Source: Acanthaster planci
Lineage: Eukaryota; Echinodermata; Asteroidea; Valvatida; Acanthasteridae
DNA length: 62,000 nucleotides
Direction of reading: 5' to 3'
Assembly: GCF_001949145.1 (NCBI RefSeq)
Contig: NW_019091463.1
Coordinates: forward strand, 73,305 to 135,304
The translations under genes were made by a program, and so were the position numbers. A model generated the notes under the pieces. The model was not told where the DNA came from, made no database searches, and saw only the letters and a program-made list of their open reading frames with translations. Below, one piece after another: positions 36,301-47,524 of this stretch; position 1 is the first letter of the stretch; the number at the start of each line of letters is the position of its first letter.

Positions 36301-39300
36301 GACTTCCTTGACGCTGGAATCGGTGATGATTGGCAAAGCTACAGCAGTTGTTCTTGCCTCCTCCAGTTCCAACCGAAGTCTCTCCACTTCTTCTTGATGC
36401 AATTTCTTCTCTGCATTTAGCTCTGACTGTAACTTATCTTCAAGGATCTAAGGAGGGAACCAAGCATAACCCTTAATGCAGCAGTGCATTTGCTACTTTC
36501 TCTGACTAGCTAGCAATCTTAATTGTAAACATCATTTTGGACCAGTGTAACAGAAAATAAAACTTACTTTATGGTGCTGCTGGTTAGTCATCTCTGCAGT
36601 CTTGAAATACCAATTTCTGCTTGTTTATTTTTAAGCATAAATGTAGTTATTCAACTTTGAGTGACTATTGACTTTACCTTTTTCTCATCCTCAAAACCTT
36701 TCTCTCTGGAGACAAATGCTGACTGGTTTTGATCCATTTTCTGTGTAAGCTCTTGAATAAGCTCTTCCTGTAATACAAAATAGCAACATTAACCAGTAGA
36801 GGAAATTCTTAACAAAAATAACAGATGTGGCTTTGAGTACCCTGAGTCACGTAAAGCCATGAAGAAATGTCAATTTTGTTTCAGCTTTTACAATGAAATA
36901 GGGTAACATTTTAATGTGACACTACATGTATAACGTAGAAAAGTCATACCTTTTCTTTTTCCAATCTGTCAATTTCAATCTTGTTGATGATGAGCAGTTT
37001 CTTCTTTTCTTTCATCAGAGCTTTGTTTTTAGCATTCAGACTCTGAAATATCAAAGACGTAAGTTTGGGTTCATTAATTTTCATTTCACTCCATGGAAAC
37101 TGGAAGTTGAATTCTAGGGTACACGCATATCAAAAATTAACTCAATAAGTCAAGTTATCTTTGCCATTAAGTCTCACCTTTAATGTCTCTTCCCAGTAAT
37201 TTTTATGACTTCCAAAATCTTCACGGTGGATTTCAATCACTTGCCGGAAGGTCTTGACTTTGTCTTTGTACTGGACACGAAGGCCACCCACAAACATATT
37301 AAACTGGGTCTGATTAATAACAAGAAAAAAAAACAAAGTTTTTTATCATATAATCTGAAAATATCAATAGTTCAATGTTGTTGAAGCTTACAGTAGAAAT
37401 GATGTTCATTTGATTGAAATCGTGTCCGGGGAATATGGTTCACACCAACTTGTAGAATGAAAATATACTGAAACCAGTGTATGTGAATTTGTAAAGTGTG
37501 GTCAAATACAATTGCTCACTTGAGTCTCATCTTCAATCGTCTTGTAAGTGTCTTCAATTTGACCAACGATGCGGAGATGATTAAGCTTCATCCTCTTCAT
37601 ATCATCCATGACCTTAGCAAGGCAGTCTCGGGCATACACGTAGGGAACGTAAGCTTGCTGCTCATGCTCTAACTGTGGAGGCTTCAAAAGAGGGCTGGTT
37701 ATCGCTGAAACAAGACTACGATTATCTAGGAAGGAAGGACATAGAGATGCTCGTGACCCGAGTTCTACTTAAATGGAAAGGAAAACTTGCACATTAACTA
37801 TTTAAATGAACAATAAATATTTATTTACCTTCATTAGCCCTGGTATTGTTTCCAGACTGCCCAGCATCGTTTAGCCCATCAACTCTCTGGTTCTCATCAA
37901 CTTCTCGCAAACTGATGACAGACTGAGCACGAGAGGCACTAGCAGAGTGAGTCCCCGCCCCAGGGGATCGGTTTCGTGTCTGAGGGGATTTGGCTCGGGT
38001 AATGCCACTTGACTTGGGGCGCTCTGATGGAGCATCCATGGGTATCTCACTGATGTTATGAATACTGGACATGCTCCATGCTAGAAGGAAGAATCACAAT
38101 GTAAACTGTAGTTAGTGAAACACTTTGAAAAAATACCAGTAAAACAGACATTTATTTCCTCAAAATGACAAGCACAGATTATACAAGATGATTTTTGGGG
38201 ATACACGATCCTGAAAAAGGGCCTCTGGCAGCTTTCCCTTAGAGAGAACACGTTAACAACTACTAGAAAGAAATGCTCAGTAATAATGTATTACTACTTC
38301 TGGATTTTGTTTTTAGTTTTATTAGCAGGATTTTTGAGCTTGTTTACACTGACCCTTGACAGACCTGGATATCCAGCAACTCACCTTCACTTGGCCTTTT
38401 CTTAAGTTCTGAAGGTATTTCATCACTCACTGACACTGACATATCTGCATCATCATTGACTGGTGTCACAACATTTGCTCGTTCCTTTCTTTGCCTTCTC
38501 TTTTTCTTTCTCACCCCGTCTCCATCGACTGATCCAGTATAGCTGTCTCCACCATAGGGACTTGTAGACCTTGCGTAAGAACCTTCACTAAGTGGTCTGT
38601 CCTGGGGCTCATCTCCAGTATTCACAACTTCCTCCTGGAAGTCTAACTCCTATCAAAACAAGATCATGTCCCATTTAGCCAAAAGGACAACTATACTATA
38701 TCTATTAATGTCTTCTTTGTTTCAAGATACATGCAGCAATAAAACTTGACAGTCAGTTCCTTTTATGAGATAACTTCCCGGCTGAGGGAATAAGTTAAAG
38801 CAGAAATGTCCTAAATAAGCCTCACATTAATCATAATGAAAAATTCAACTTGAAAAAAGTTTGATAGTACTGAAGTTAGAGGCATGCAATCAAATAATCA
38901 TACTAAACGGTGGCAGTTGAATTAAAGAACTAATATCTGACCTCATCTGTGAAGTCTATCCGATCACCATCTTCTGCTTCTTTGACTGACACTGTACTAC
39001 CCCCATGACCTTTCAAATCAGATGTCAGAGTTCCCTGAGGCAGTTTCTCTACTTCTGTCACTTGATAAGCAGTGTTATCAACCCCATACTTTTCCTTGTC
39101 TGTAGGATTCTCCACATCAAAATCCTCAACCCAAGCTGTAAGGAAAAGGAAAAAAAACAGAAAGTTGGCATGAGATCAGAGGAACTAACTGTTCCGTAAA
39201 AATTACAAAATTTGTCATTGGGTCATATGAAGACCTGCTGACTTCAGTGAAGAGACACAAACTGAGGTGGTACGGCACGTCACACGATCATCTGGACTGG

Positions 39301-40198
39301 CCAAGACTGTCCTACACGGAACAGTACAATGAGGAAGATGAAGAGGCAGACTGAGAAAATGATGGAAAGACAACATCAGAGAGTGGACTGGCCTTGAATG
39401 GAACAGCATACTGCGAAAAGCTGAGAACCGTGAGGAGTGAAGGGAGTTGGCTGTAAAATCTTCAATGGTGCCCCAACGGGTCAGCCTGACTACGGGATAG
39501 GTACGTGTACAAATTGTGGTATATGCAGTACATGTAGTTCTAATCAAGAGGTAATTCATTTGAGTCTTGTCTGAGCAAAGCACTGTAGGTGATCCTCATG
39601 AAAACTGTGGCACAGGCCTAGTGGGAGGCTCGTAATTTTTTCAACCATTTGTCTCTGTTTTCTTCTTGAAGTGGTCTTGGAAAGGATGACATATGAAGCA
39701 TTTTGACATCAGACTCTGCAAAGTAAAGAACTACTGATTTGAAGCAGGGATATTTGAGATGTTCAGGGATGTTTTTCTGTACATGTGTAATGCAGAGCAA
39801 ATTGTGACTATTTTGCACACAAAAACGTGTGTGGATTTGGACTGAAAAGCTTAAAATTCCTATTTTCGTAAAGTTTAAGTTCATATTCGTGCCTTATTTC
39901 AATGAATTAAATGCTGGCTTCACTTGAAATTTCTAAAGGTTTGAAATTGAAATTTAAATAGAGGAGCTAGAGCAAACAACAAATTTTTGTAATTTAAAAA
40001 ATTGAGTTCCAAAATGATAGTGCCCTCATTCATTTCTGTATGTCCGAACTCTTAGAATAACAAAGCTAGCAACTTCAAATTAAAATATATAAAACAGTAC
40101 TCACAATTATGAGATAATGAGGAGGCAGGTCTGTCTTCTGGTTCATCTGCTGGACTGACTTTTGTCTTTTTATGTCTTGCTTTCTGCATGGTAGCCAT
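27396..40198 (-). CDS. Kinesin-C: KCBP-type C-terminal-motor kinesin-14
   Basis: 32 exons close in frame to 1705 residues. Starts/ends: 40198-40105, 39135-38942, 38649-38385, 38080-37829, 37704-37520, 37309-37178, 37042-36950, 36767-36678, 36600-36568, 36447-36079, 35711-35485, 35361-35202, 35041-34811, 34645-34479, 33986-33826, 33598-33363, 33170-32946, 32809-32705, 32471-32334, 32027-31848, 31505-31359, 31196-31065, 30807-30634, 30425-30327, 30109-29975, 29849-29686, 29542-29455, 29218-29080, 28715-28555, 28381-28179, 27923-27845, 27455-27396. The N-terminal 300 residues are Ser/Asp-rich and disordered. A coiled-coil stalk follows to about 1330, then the motor. There is no MyTH4-FERM tail as in plant KCBP. 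It matches the architecture reported for sea urchin kinesin-C (about 1,624 residues as I recall it), a calmodulin-binding kinesin. Predicted minus-end directed, microtubule-bound. The gene is divergent from CFAP210. Exon 9 (33 nt) is the least certain. Confidence 0.92.
27716..27819. repeat. Tandem repeat of a roughly 37-bp unit in the last kinesin-C intron
   Basis: Three copies built from the blocks GATGGACTTACAGGGACTTA and TAGAGACTTGT. The middle junction is shortened (GAGACGGATGG). The block TTGTGATGGACTT also appears just before and after. The array lies between exons 31 and 32 and has no coding content. Confidence 0.85.
28758..28921. mobile_element. Pogo-like miniature inverted-repeat element, copy 1
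   Basis: It begins CAGTCGAACCTTGTTA and ends TAATGAGGTTCAG, an imperfect terminal inverted repeat, flanked by TA on both sides (28756-28757, 28922-28923). The interior carries TTGTTTTTCAT and TAACAAGGTAA. The structure (CAGT ends, TA duplication, 160-170 bp) fits the Tc1/mariner-pogo class. It lies in intron 28 of kinesin-C. Copies 2 and 3 are at 46030-46205 and 46875-47042 in the same orientation. Confidence 0.7.
39213..39500 (+). pseudogene. Decayed 3' end of a non-LTR retrotransposon reverse-transcriptase ORF
   Basis: The plus strand reads [17 protein letters not shown], then after a frame change [31 protein letters not shown] and [10 protein letters not shown]. This is the familiar C-terminal tail of endonuclease/reverse-transcriptase LINEs common in marine invertebrates. 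The reading frame is broken by a one-base shift near the LRWYG motif and by several TGA codons, so it is dead. It lies in intron 1 of kinesin-C, antisense to that gene. Confidence 0.8.
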
Positions 40199-41580
40199 CT
40201 TGATTTCCAGGCGCACTAACCAATATTGCACTGGGTAATACTAGCCTATTTACATTAAATACAGAAGAAAAAAAAGAAATTAGGGCAACTGCACTTTGTG
40301 GTTTCTTTATACTAACTAGTTAGGCCTAACGTCATTAGTCTTGAACATCTTTAAGTTTCATGTCCTTGAATGTCCAAATTCATATTCACAGTAAATCCCA
40401 CTATGTCCTTCCTCCATGACCGATCATAATGACCACACTAAGAATCTAACGTCGGCAAGCAATTAACAACCCTTGCAAGTGGCACTATGGCATGTACTTT
40501 ACAACCGGACTCGTACGCGGACGCAAATCCAGACCGAAGTAAAGTTAGGCTTAACGTTCAGTGCGTTTACATGGTTTAAGGCTAGCAGTAGGCCTAAGTA
40601 CTTTGTTTTTTCACCGACCACTTTTGTTATGTTTGTCAGAACAACTTTCTTGCAGCACATAGCAGAACCTACCTAATCGACACTGTAAACAAATTTCGTG
40701 AACTGAACTGTAAGCTTGGAAATCATCATAATCAGCAATATGATGTTAAGTTGTCGTGTTAAGTTGCATTTTCCCACTCACTTCGCAGAAGATGGCGGCC
40801 ATTGCTCACCCGATAAGAGTTGCCAGGCGAATGTACACTTGTTTATCATATGACGTCAATCTTCATTTGTTATGTAAATTAATTTGTGCTGCACGTACAT
40901 TTTACCACTGTGCCTCCTCGTGCTCTGTACAAAAATGATACAAGCATGGAGAATCACATGATGAAAGGACAAGTGGAGTAGCGCCAAAACGCATAAGCTT
41001 TGTCTCATTCAAAGCTGATTACTGCATTTTATTTCTTTTCTTTGTCGTTCTTTCAGAAAAAAATCATGTCATCCATGTGTTCCTTCCTCCATGATTAGGG
41101 TAAGAAAAGCTACGCCCCTACCTCGTGCAAAAACAGCTTTGTACTACCATGGAGGAAGGAATGTTCCTTCCTCCATGGTACTACCGCCATGGTATGTTTC
41201 TCTGGCTGCCTGGACCATAGGAGTTTCTTAATCATGAATTAACGGTTCATGTTAGACCTTTTAATTTCAGCAACGGTAGTTAAACGTCAAAAATGAATAG
41301 GCTGGTATTGGTAAACTATGCACAGGGCGCGTGTTCTTCTACCCGTTGCAACCCCCCGCTCATAACAGAGACAAAGCGCATGCGCGTTGTGTTGATGTTG
41401 ACATCCCTAGCAACGAGCGCTGTGTGCATAATGTGTTTAAAAAGATATCCGCGGCCAAGGAATGCAGTCACAAATGTCACCACGTTGACTGTAAACTTGA
41501 ATGTGCAGGTTACTTAGTATTCATTGCGATAGACTTTTGGGGTATATTGGCATCTCTGAATTATTTCTAAGAAGTACGTT
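40199..41580. promoter_or_regulatory. Divergent promoter region between kinesin-C and CFAP210
   Basis: 1.4 kb separates the two start codons on opposite strands, with no other coding evidence between them. The region has four CATGGAGGAAGGA-type motifs (40406-40419, 41080-41094 and both arms of the palindrome at 41146-41179). Two AGCAAC half-sites at 41269-41274 and 41409-41414 resemble halves of RFX X-boxes, but no complete X-box is visible. Both genes have plausible cilium or microtubule roles, so shared control is a reasonable inference. Transcription starts cannot be placed from sequence. Confidence 0.55.
41146..41179. repeat. Perfect 34-bp palindrome of the CATGGAGGAAGGA motif
   Basis: Arms of 16 bases (ACCATGGAGGAAGGAA and its complement) flank a 2-base centre, TG. 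The flanks extend the symmetry with one mismatch (GTACTACC against GTAGTACC). It lies in the divergent region 400 bp upstream of the CFAP210 ATG. It could be a protein-binding site, a remnant of a hairpin element, or a cruciform-forming sequence. Confidence 0.9.
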
Positions 41581-44500
41581 ATGGAATTAAGTGGAGAAAC
41601 TGTGAAATACGGTCGGAGGAAAGGGCAATCCAGGGGTAAGTTTAACCATTTTAATTAGTCTGCACGAATGAGACTGCATGCCGATGAGAGCGCGCAGCGC
41701 TGCACGTTTGTGATGGATTCCATAGTATACTATAAGAAGTATTTAGGCCCAGGGTTAGGCCACTTCAGAAACTGTGTAAGTTAGTACAAGTCAGTGAGAT
41801 ACAACCCCGTGTGCCTTATCCCCGAGTCACCATGGTCGTGGTGACCAAATTTGTTCTCACATAAACTGTTCTCTCAAGTAAACTTTAAGACTTCACTTTA
41901 TCTTTAATGAGTTTGACCAAAAAACTCCTCGGTCTAGGCCTTCATATAGGCCTAGGTCATATAGCCTCGGGGCCTATACATGGAATAGGCCTAGGCCTAA
42001 TGCATGTAATTTGAAGACCACTGCTTGTCTATGATGCAACAGCAAATAGAGGACCAGGAGCGCTGTTGTCCTTGGAGGAGTTTGATCAGCTGAAGCACAA
42101 CTTATGTCACCAAAATTCATGCACATTATTTTATTTTAATGCCATTTTGTTTAATATTAAAAACTTTATTTGAATGTAACAGGTTCAACGCCACCCTCTG
42201 GTGCCAACACTAAGATGATGGGTTTACCTACAGAGGAAGATCTACGACAAGTTACTATCCTCTCTCAGGGAGATTGGAACCGTATCGCTGCTCAACTAGA
42301 GAGGAAATCAAGAGAAGAGGAGAAGAGAAAAGCATTGAAGGAAGAGAAAGAAGCACTGAAAAAGCAATCCCAAGAGATGGTGAAGAATTGGAGTAACACT
42401 ATCGCTGTTAGTATCCAGGCATTAATTCAGAAAAAGTTTGTGTTGTGCATAAAAATGTTGCTTGCTGTACAAATTTCAGTCACTTATGAGAACCAATATT
42501 GTTGCTTCAACGTAAACATTTTCAGATGAAAGAGGTAATATCCCCCAAATTCAGTCTCTTTCACGTCATTCTTTTAATATAATATAAGATAATAAGATAA
42601 GAAGTTTATCAAATTTCAAAAAGTATGACAAATTTGAAAACAGAGTTGGCAGGCAAAATGCCTTAGCCTACCCCTTCCAAAAACCCTTGACTTATGTTGA
42701 ACTTTCTAAATTGGTCTAACAGGGTCAGCGTTTGAAGAAACTTGAAGCACGGGCCATTAGGGAGGAGAAAGAAGAAGCCGAGAGAGTTCAGATTGATATT
42801 GAAGAGGCCAAGTTCCAGGCACAGCGTAGGAAAGAAGCTATTGAGAAAGCTAAAACACTGCAGTACTATCAAACAGACAGAGTTAAAGGCTTCCATGTAA
42901 GTACACAACAAAATGCTCAGTCAATAAGCTAACTAGGTATTCCAAATGAGCATGCATGAAATGAAACACATTGTATCAATTTTGCTAGATTTATCTTGAT
43001 GAGTGCCTTAAAATAAAAAAAAAATCAGTTTTTACAAGTATGTCAAATTATAGAAATATTCTGTGCTTGTTTTTAGATTGAAAACTTTGCAAATGTCAAA
43101 CAAGCCTTTAGTTTTCCTTTATTTGCATAAAGGCACGTACCATAGTTAATATGTACAAAAGTATGCAGGTTTCATAAACAAGGGACATGTACATGTAAAT
43201 GCATGTTTTCAAATATGTAGGTAGGTAGCACGATTACCATGTTTTGCAAATATCACTTTTTGAATAATTACATGTCCTTATTATGCAGGGAGCATTATTG
43301 TTGACAGAAGTCTTGAAGGAGCGTGAAGCCCAGATCGACCTGAAGAAACAGCGGGAAGCAGCCCTCTCAGGTAAAGACAAGGATCTATTAGCTCGCTATC
43401 AACGAGAACTTGAAGAAGGCATCCTAGAAGATCACAAGAAAGCTGTCAAGGCAATAAAGGAAAGGAAGGAAGTGGCTGAATTCCAACTTAAACAGTGAGT
43501 ACATGTATTAGGAGACATAGTTACTGTAGCTAGTAAAACATCACAGTTTCAACTGCAGTGGCATAATCAAGATCAAGAAACCTTTCTTGCATCCATTTTT
43601 CAGATTTGGAAAGTCTTGATTCTTTCTGGTGGAACCATTCCTGGTAATATGAAGGAATATGTTGACAACATTACATTGCCTTCTGTTTATTGACTGTGAT
43701 CAATAATTCCTTTGCAGAATTGAGAAGCACATTGCAGACGGGGAGAAGGAGAAAGTAGAAGATGTCAGGGAAGGTGAAGACCTCAAGCAACAAGTCATTC
43801 ATTACAATGCTGAAAAAGCCAAGATTGAAGGTATACGACGACAGGAGAAGGTAGATCTCATGATGGCTCATAAACAGACAGTGGCTGACAGGGATCTGAT
43901 CCGAGCAGCAGAGAGACAAAAAGAAGAAGAAGAAGAGGAACAGATTCGCATCTTTGCTGCTGCCAAGAAGAAGATGACTAAACTGAGGAAGCAGAGAGAG
44001 CAGGAACTGTGGCAGTAAGTCAATAGACATCGAAGTGTTCAATAGAAACATGATGGGCTAGATTGATCAAAGCACGAATTGTTGAAAGGTTAACTCTTGA
44101 TATGTGATAAAAAATTCTCTTAGCATTGTAGCAGACTATACATGGCATTTCTCTTGGCACTTTCATGCCTCCTTAAAGTTTCCTTGTGTATCGCGAGACT
44201 GATTACTGAAATCTTTTTCCAAAAAGATTTGCCTGACAGTGTATTAACCCAATTTCTTCCCAGAAAAAAACAAGACCACGTGAACAAAATGGTGGACAAA
44301 CTGGACAGTCAACTCAAAATGAAGATGGATGATGAGGATGATCGTATTGCTCGTGCAGTGGCAGAACGTGAGGCAGCTAGAGAGAAAGAAGCTCAAGAGA
44401 AAGAGCTTAAGCTAGAACAAGCTCTGAAGGAGGAGGCTGAGCATAGGCTGCTACAGATGAAACAACGAGAGCAGCAAGAACGAGATGAGAAGAGAAGAGA

Positions 44501-44981
44501 GCTAGAGGCACTTCATGTCAAAATGGAAGCTGACAAGTTGTTTGCTGCAAAACAACAGGAGAAATATCAGCAGGCTAGAGATGGCAATGTCAGGTTGGCT
44601 ACGTTCCACATCAAACAAGCTGGAGAGAGGCAGGATAAGGCACTAAAAGAAGAGCAGGAGAAACTTGAGATGGACAAGAAGAATCTAGAGCTACTTGCCA
44701 TGGAAGAGCAGCAATTCCAAGAATATGCTAAGAAGGTTATTGATCACTGTGAGAAGGGTGAAAGGAATACCTATCCACTAAGGAAGGCTGCTAGAGAGGG
44801 TCATGGGGGTGGGCTAGGTCCTGTCTTTGATGGAAAGGGAGGTATCCGACCAAGTTATTTAGTCAATGATTACACCGACGTTGAGTTGCCACATTATCAG
44901 AGGAACAGCACTGATGAAGTTAAGTATTCCCATGCAGGAAATACAGGCAAAACATCAAAGAGGCTAGGATTTGTCTGGTAA
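41581..44981 (+). CDS. CFAP210: CFAP210 (CCDC173), ciliary coiled-coil protein
   Basis: Six coding exons: 41581-41635, 42183-42406, 42723-42896, 43289-43494, 43718-44014 and 44264-44981. They close in frame to 557 residues, almost the length of human CFAP210 (about 550). The protein is Glu/Lys/Arg-rich and coiled coil through most of its length, in the trichoplein/TPH class. Recognisable stretches are LRQVTILSQGDWNRI, DRVKGFHGALLLTEVLKERE and a non-coiled C-terminus ending KTSKRLGFVW. CFAP210 is a microtubule inner protein of motile cilia doublets. The start is the ATG at 41581; exon 1 is only 55 bases and the phase joins correctly. Exon 2 uses a GTTAGT donor. The ATG lies 1.4 kb from that of kinesin-C on the other strand, so the two may share a promoter. 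Confidence 0.93.
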
Positions 44982-46029
44982 AAATCCCTTCTATGGAGAA
45001 CTTTGTAAATAGATGATGTACACATGAAATGTATGAATATTTGAATTGTACGGAATTTTCCTGGAGGGTGCCAAAGTCAGTCAGTTCTGTAGACTGTTAA
45101 GTGTGTAATGCAAAGCCAATTTGTAATTCATTGGTTAAACATTAGTTAACATACACATGTAACATATTTTCCATAGCCATTTCAAAATGAGGGACACCAA
45201 TATTTGTCATTTCATTTTCTGCAAAGTTTCCATTTGGAGGAGTTGAAAAAAGCTTTAGTACAGCTGCATGCACCCTCCAGAAAAATGGTATTTCGAGTTC
45301 AGATGGCAAGGTGCCCAGTTATTGAGTCGTGCGAGTTCAATACAGTATATAGCCTAACAATTAAATGAACATATGTGCCTGTTGTTTAAATTTGGTAATA
45401 CTCAATTGAATGTTCATTCTCAAATGTAAATACATGAAGTTTGTATTGTAAATCCGTCCATATTGCTATTTCCCACCAGATTAGTACACATGTACACTGA
45501 ATAGTCACTTGGTCTCTTTTTGGAAGAGATTTTTATCATTTTTCAGCAGTTTATAAATTGGAAATGTTTCCAATATTTCCAAATTTGCCTGTGCTTAATA
45601 AATGTGCTGTCCACACCTTGATTGCTTTTTAAAGATATTTATCTTGGTAACAATAAAAAAGTGAATGGAATTGAGAAATGCATTGACACTTTTGTTCATT
45701 GTGTTTTATTGTTCTGTCACGATGTAAGTAGAGAAGTTTACCGAAAAGAATTATTTTGCCACGTACAGATTAAATTGAAAATAAATTGCGATGTACATGT
45801 TTATGCAGTTGCAAAAATTATAAAATTGATTAGCTTGCATAGTAAAAACTTTATATTATACATGCTGTACTTTACAAAAGCATTTCCATTAATACGTTGT
45901 ACATGTATACATATACAGACCCAAGAAAAGACTAAAAAAGTTCTGTTCCATAATTGAAACTGCTTCAGAACACTCAAATGAAATCCATGTACAGGTCTAC
46001 ATCACTTTGAAATGAGGACCTATACCCCA

Positions 46030-46205
46030 CAGTCAAACACAGATAAGAAGAGCACTGCTAATACAAGGTCATATTTATAACAAGGTCAAATTTAGGTCCC
46101 AACTCTTTGATTTACTTTGTTTTTAATTGCTGAAAATGCGAGGTAACTATTATAACAAGGTAATTTGTGAAGTCCGTAGGACCTTTTTGTAACAGTGTTC
46201 CAAAT
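46030..46205. mobile_element. Pogo-like miniature element, diverged copy 2
   Basis: It opens CAGTCAAACACAGATAAG and holds the family blocks AGCACTG, TATAACAAGGTAATTTG and AAGTCCGTAGGACC. The right end is decayed (TTTGTAACAGTGTTCC). It is related to the copies at 28758 and 46875 and lies in the CFAP210-PGAP3 intergenic region. Confidence 0.55.
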
Positions 46206-46874
46206 TGTAAGTTTATAAAATTTGCACAAAAGTTACCTAAACACTCACTTTGTGAGTTTTAAGAAGCAAAGCCAAGCTTGTTTTTGGACCCTCTAACAGC
46301 TGCTGGGGAGCAGATTCCCCCTCTCGAATTCAGCTGTCACATGCCATATAATTTTGAAACTATGGGCGGAGATTTCTTGTCACATGTGGGGGGGGGAAGA
46401 TTTCTGAAAGGTCATCTTTGAGTGGAGTGTGACACTGCACACTGTCCAAGGTCCCACTTCAATTGGGGGGCCTAAGGGCTGCCTCTGGAGTGTAGGGGCA
46501 AAGCCGGGTGCACATAAAGTTGTTGACTTGAAAAGTGAGGGGGGAATGATTACATTGGTAATCACCCGGTCATGTACATGTATCCACCAGGATCTCTGCC
46601 TATGTTTGAAACTAAACATGTATGTCAAGACACTCATCAGTATAAATAAAAAGTTACAATTCAATATAACAGATACCATTTCTCTACCATCCTCCATTTT
46701 TTAAAGCTCAAAGGGTAGAAAGTATATTCACACGTGCATTATCCAAAATTCAATACAAAAGTACAGCAGTATATTTTCACTCGGAAGAAATTTTTCAAAA
46801 GTCACAGTCAACAGGTAAATAGCAACACTAAAAATATATCAAATTGAGCACATGAAGATTGTTTAAGACATGTA

Positions 46875-47042
46875 CAGTCAAACCTTGTTAAGCAGAGCAC
46901 TGTTAATACAAGATTCTGCTTATAAAAAGGAAATTTGGGGGGTCCCAATCCTTTGTTTTTCATTGTTTTTGTTCCTGATAATACAAGGTTCCTGTTATAA
47001 CAAGGTAATTTGCCAAGTCCGAAGGACCTCTTATTAATGAGG
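46875..47042. mobile_element. Pogo-like miniature element, copy 3
   Basis: It opens CAGTCAAACCTTGTTA directly after a TA. It shares TTTGTTTTTCATTG, TTCCTGATAATACAAGG, TATAACAAGGTAATTTG and AGTCCGAAGGACCTC with the other copies. It ends near TTAATGAGG, with the terminal bases diverged. It lies in the CFAP210-PGAP3 intergenic region about 0.7 kb downstream of copy 2. Confidence 0.65.
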
Positions 47043-47524
47043 ATGCATGTACATTTGTGCATTAATTATATCCGGTGAGTTTCATTAACAATCTGTTATT
47101 CTGCCCAAATATTGACTTTTGATGGAAATTCCTACAACAGCCCATATGCAGTGAATTGATCATTAGAGATGCTAATTTGTAGAGTGAACCAGTTACACAA
47201 TAGAAAACACCAACATTCTGCATACAATTACATGCACAATATCTTTCGGTGCAACAACAATTTCATGTACTTTTAAACATTGCACAAAGCTTGGATTGCA
47301 TACTTAATTTCTGAGTTCACGCCATATACAAAATGTACTTCATAAATGCAGATGAGAAACTCCTCAAAATTCTTAATTGCCTGAGTGTTAAAGATTTCCA
47401 AAAAGCAAACAATTTCAATCAAAAATTTCTGAACACTGCGGCACTTCTGTATGAACTTATTTATAAGTACTTTTTAGAAAAGTAAGCAGCAGCAATATCT
47501 AAAACAGTTACTTCTACTCCAGAA

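Larger units (their letters stand above)
44982..47524. other. Convergent CFAP210/PGAP3 3' region
   Basis: AT-rich 3' UTR-like sequence after CFAP210, with a plus-strand AATAAA near 45598 (TTAATAAATG). Pogo-like copies 2 and 3 follow. A 111-codon frame at 45622-45957 is low-complexity and AT-driven and was not called. Confidence 0.6.

Noticed and set aside
41402-41414. Possible RFX X-box in the CFAP210 promoter
   Set aside because: Only one half (AGCAAC) fits; the other half differs at several positions, so it was not called as a site.
45622-45957. 111-codon frame downstream of CFAP210
   Set aside because: AT-rich 3' UTR-type sequence with no domain, start context or splice support.
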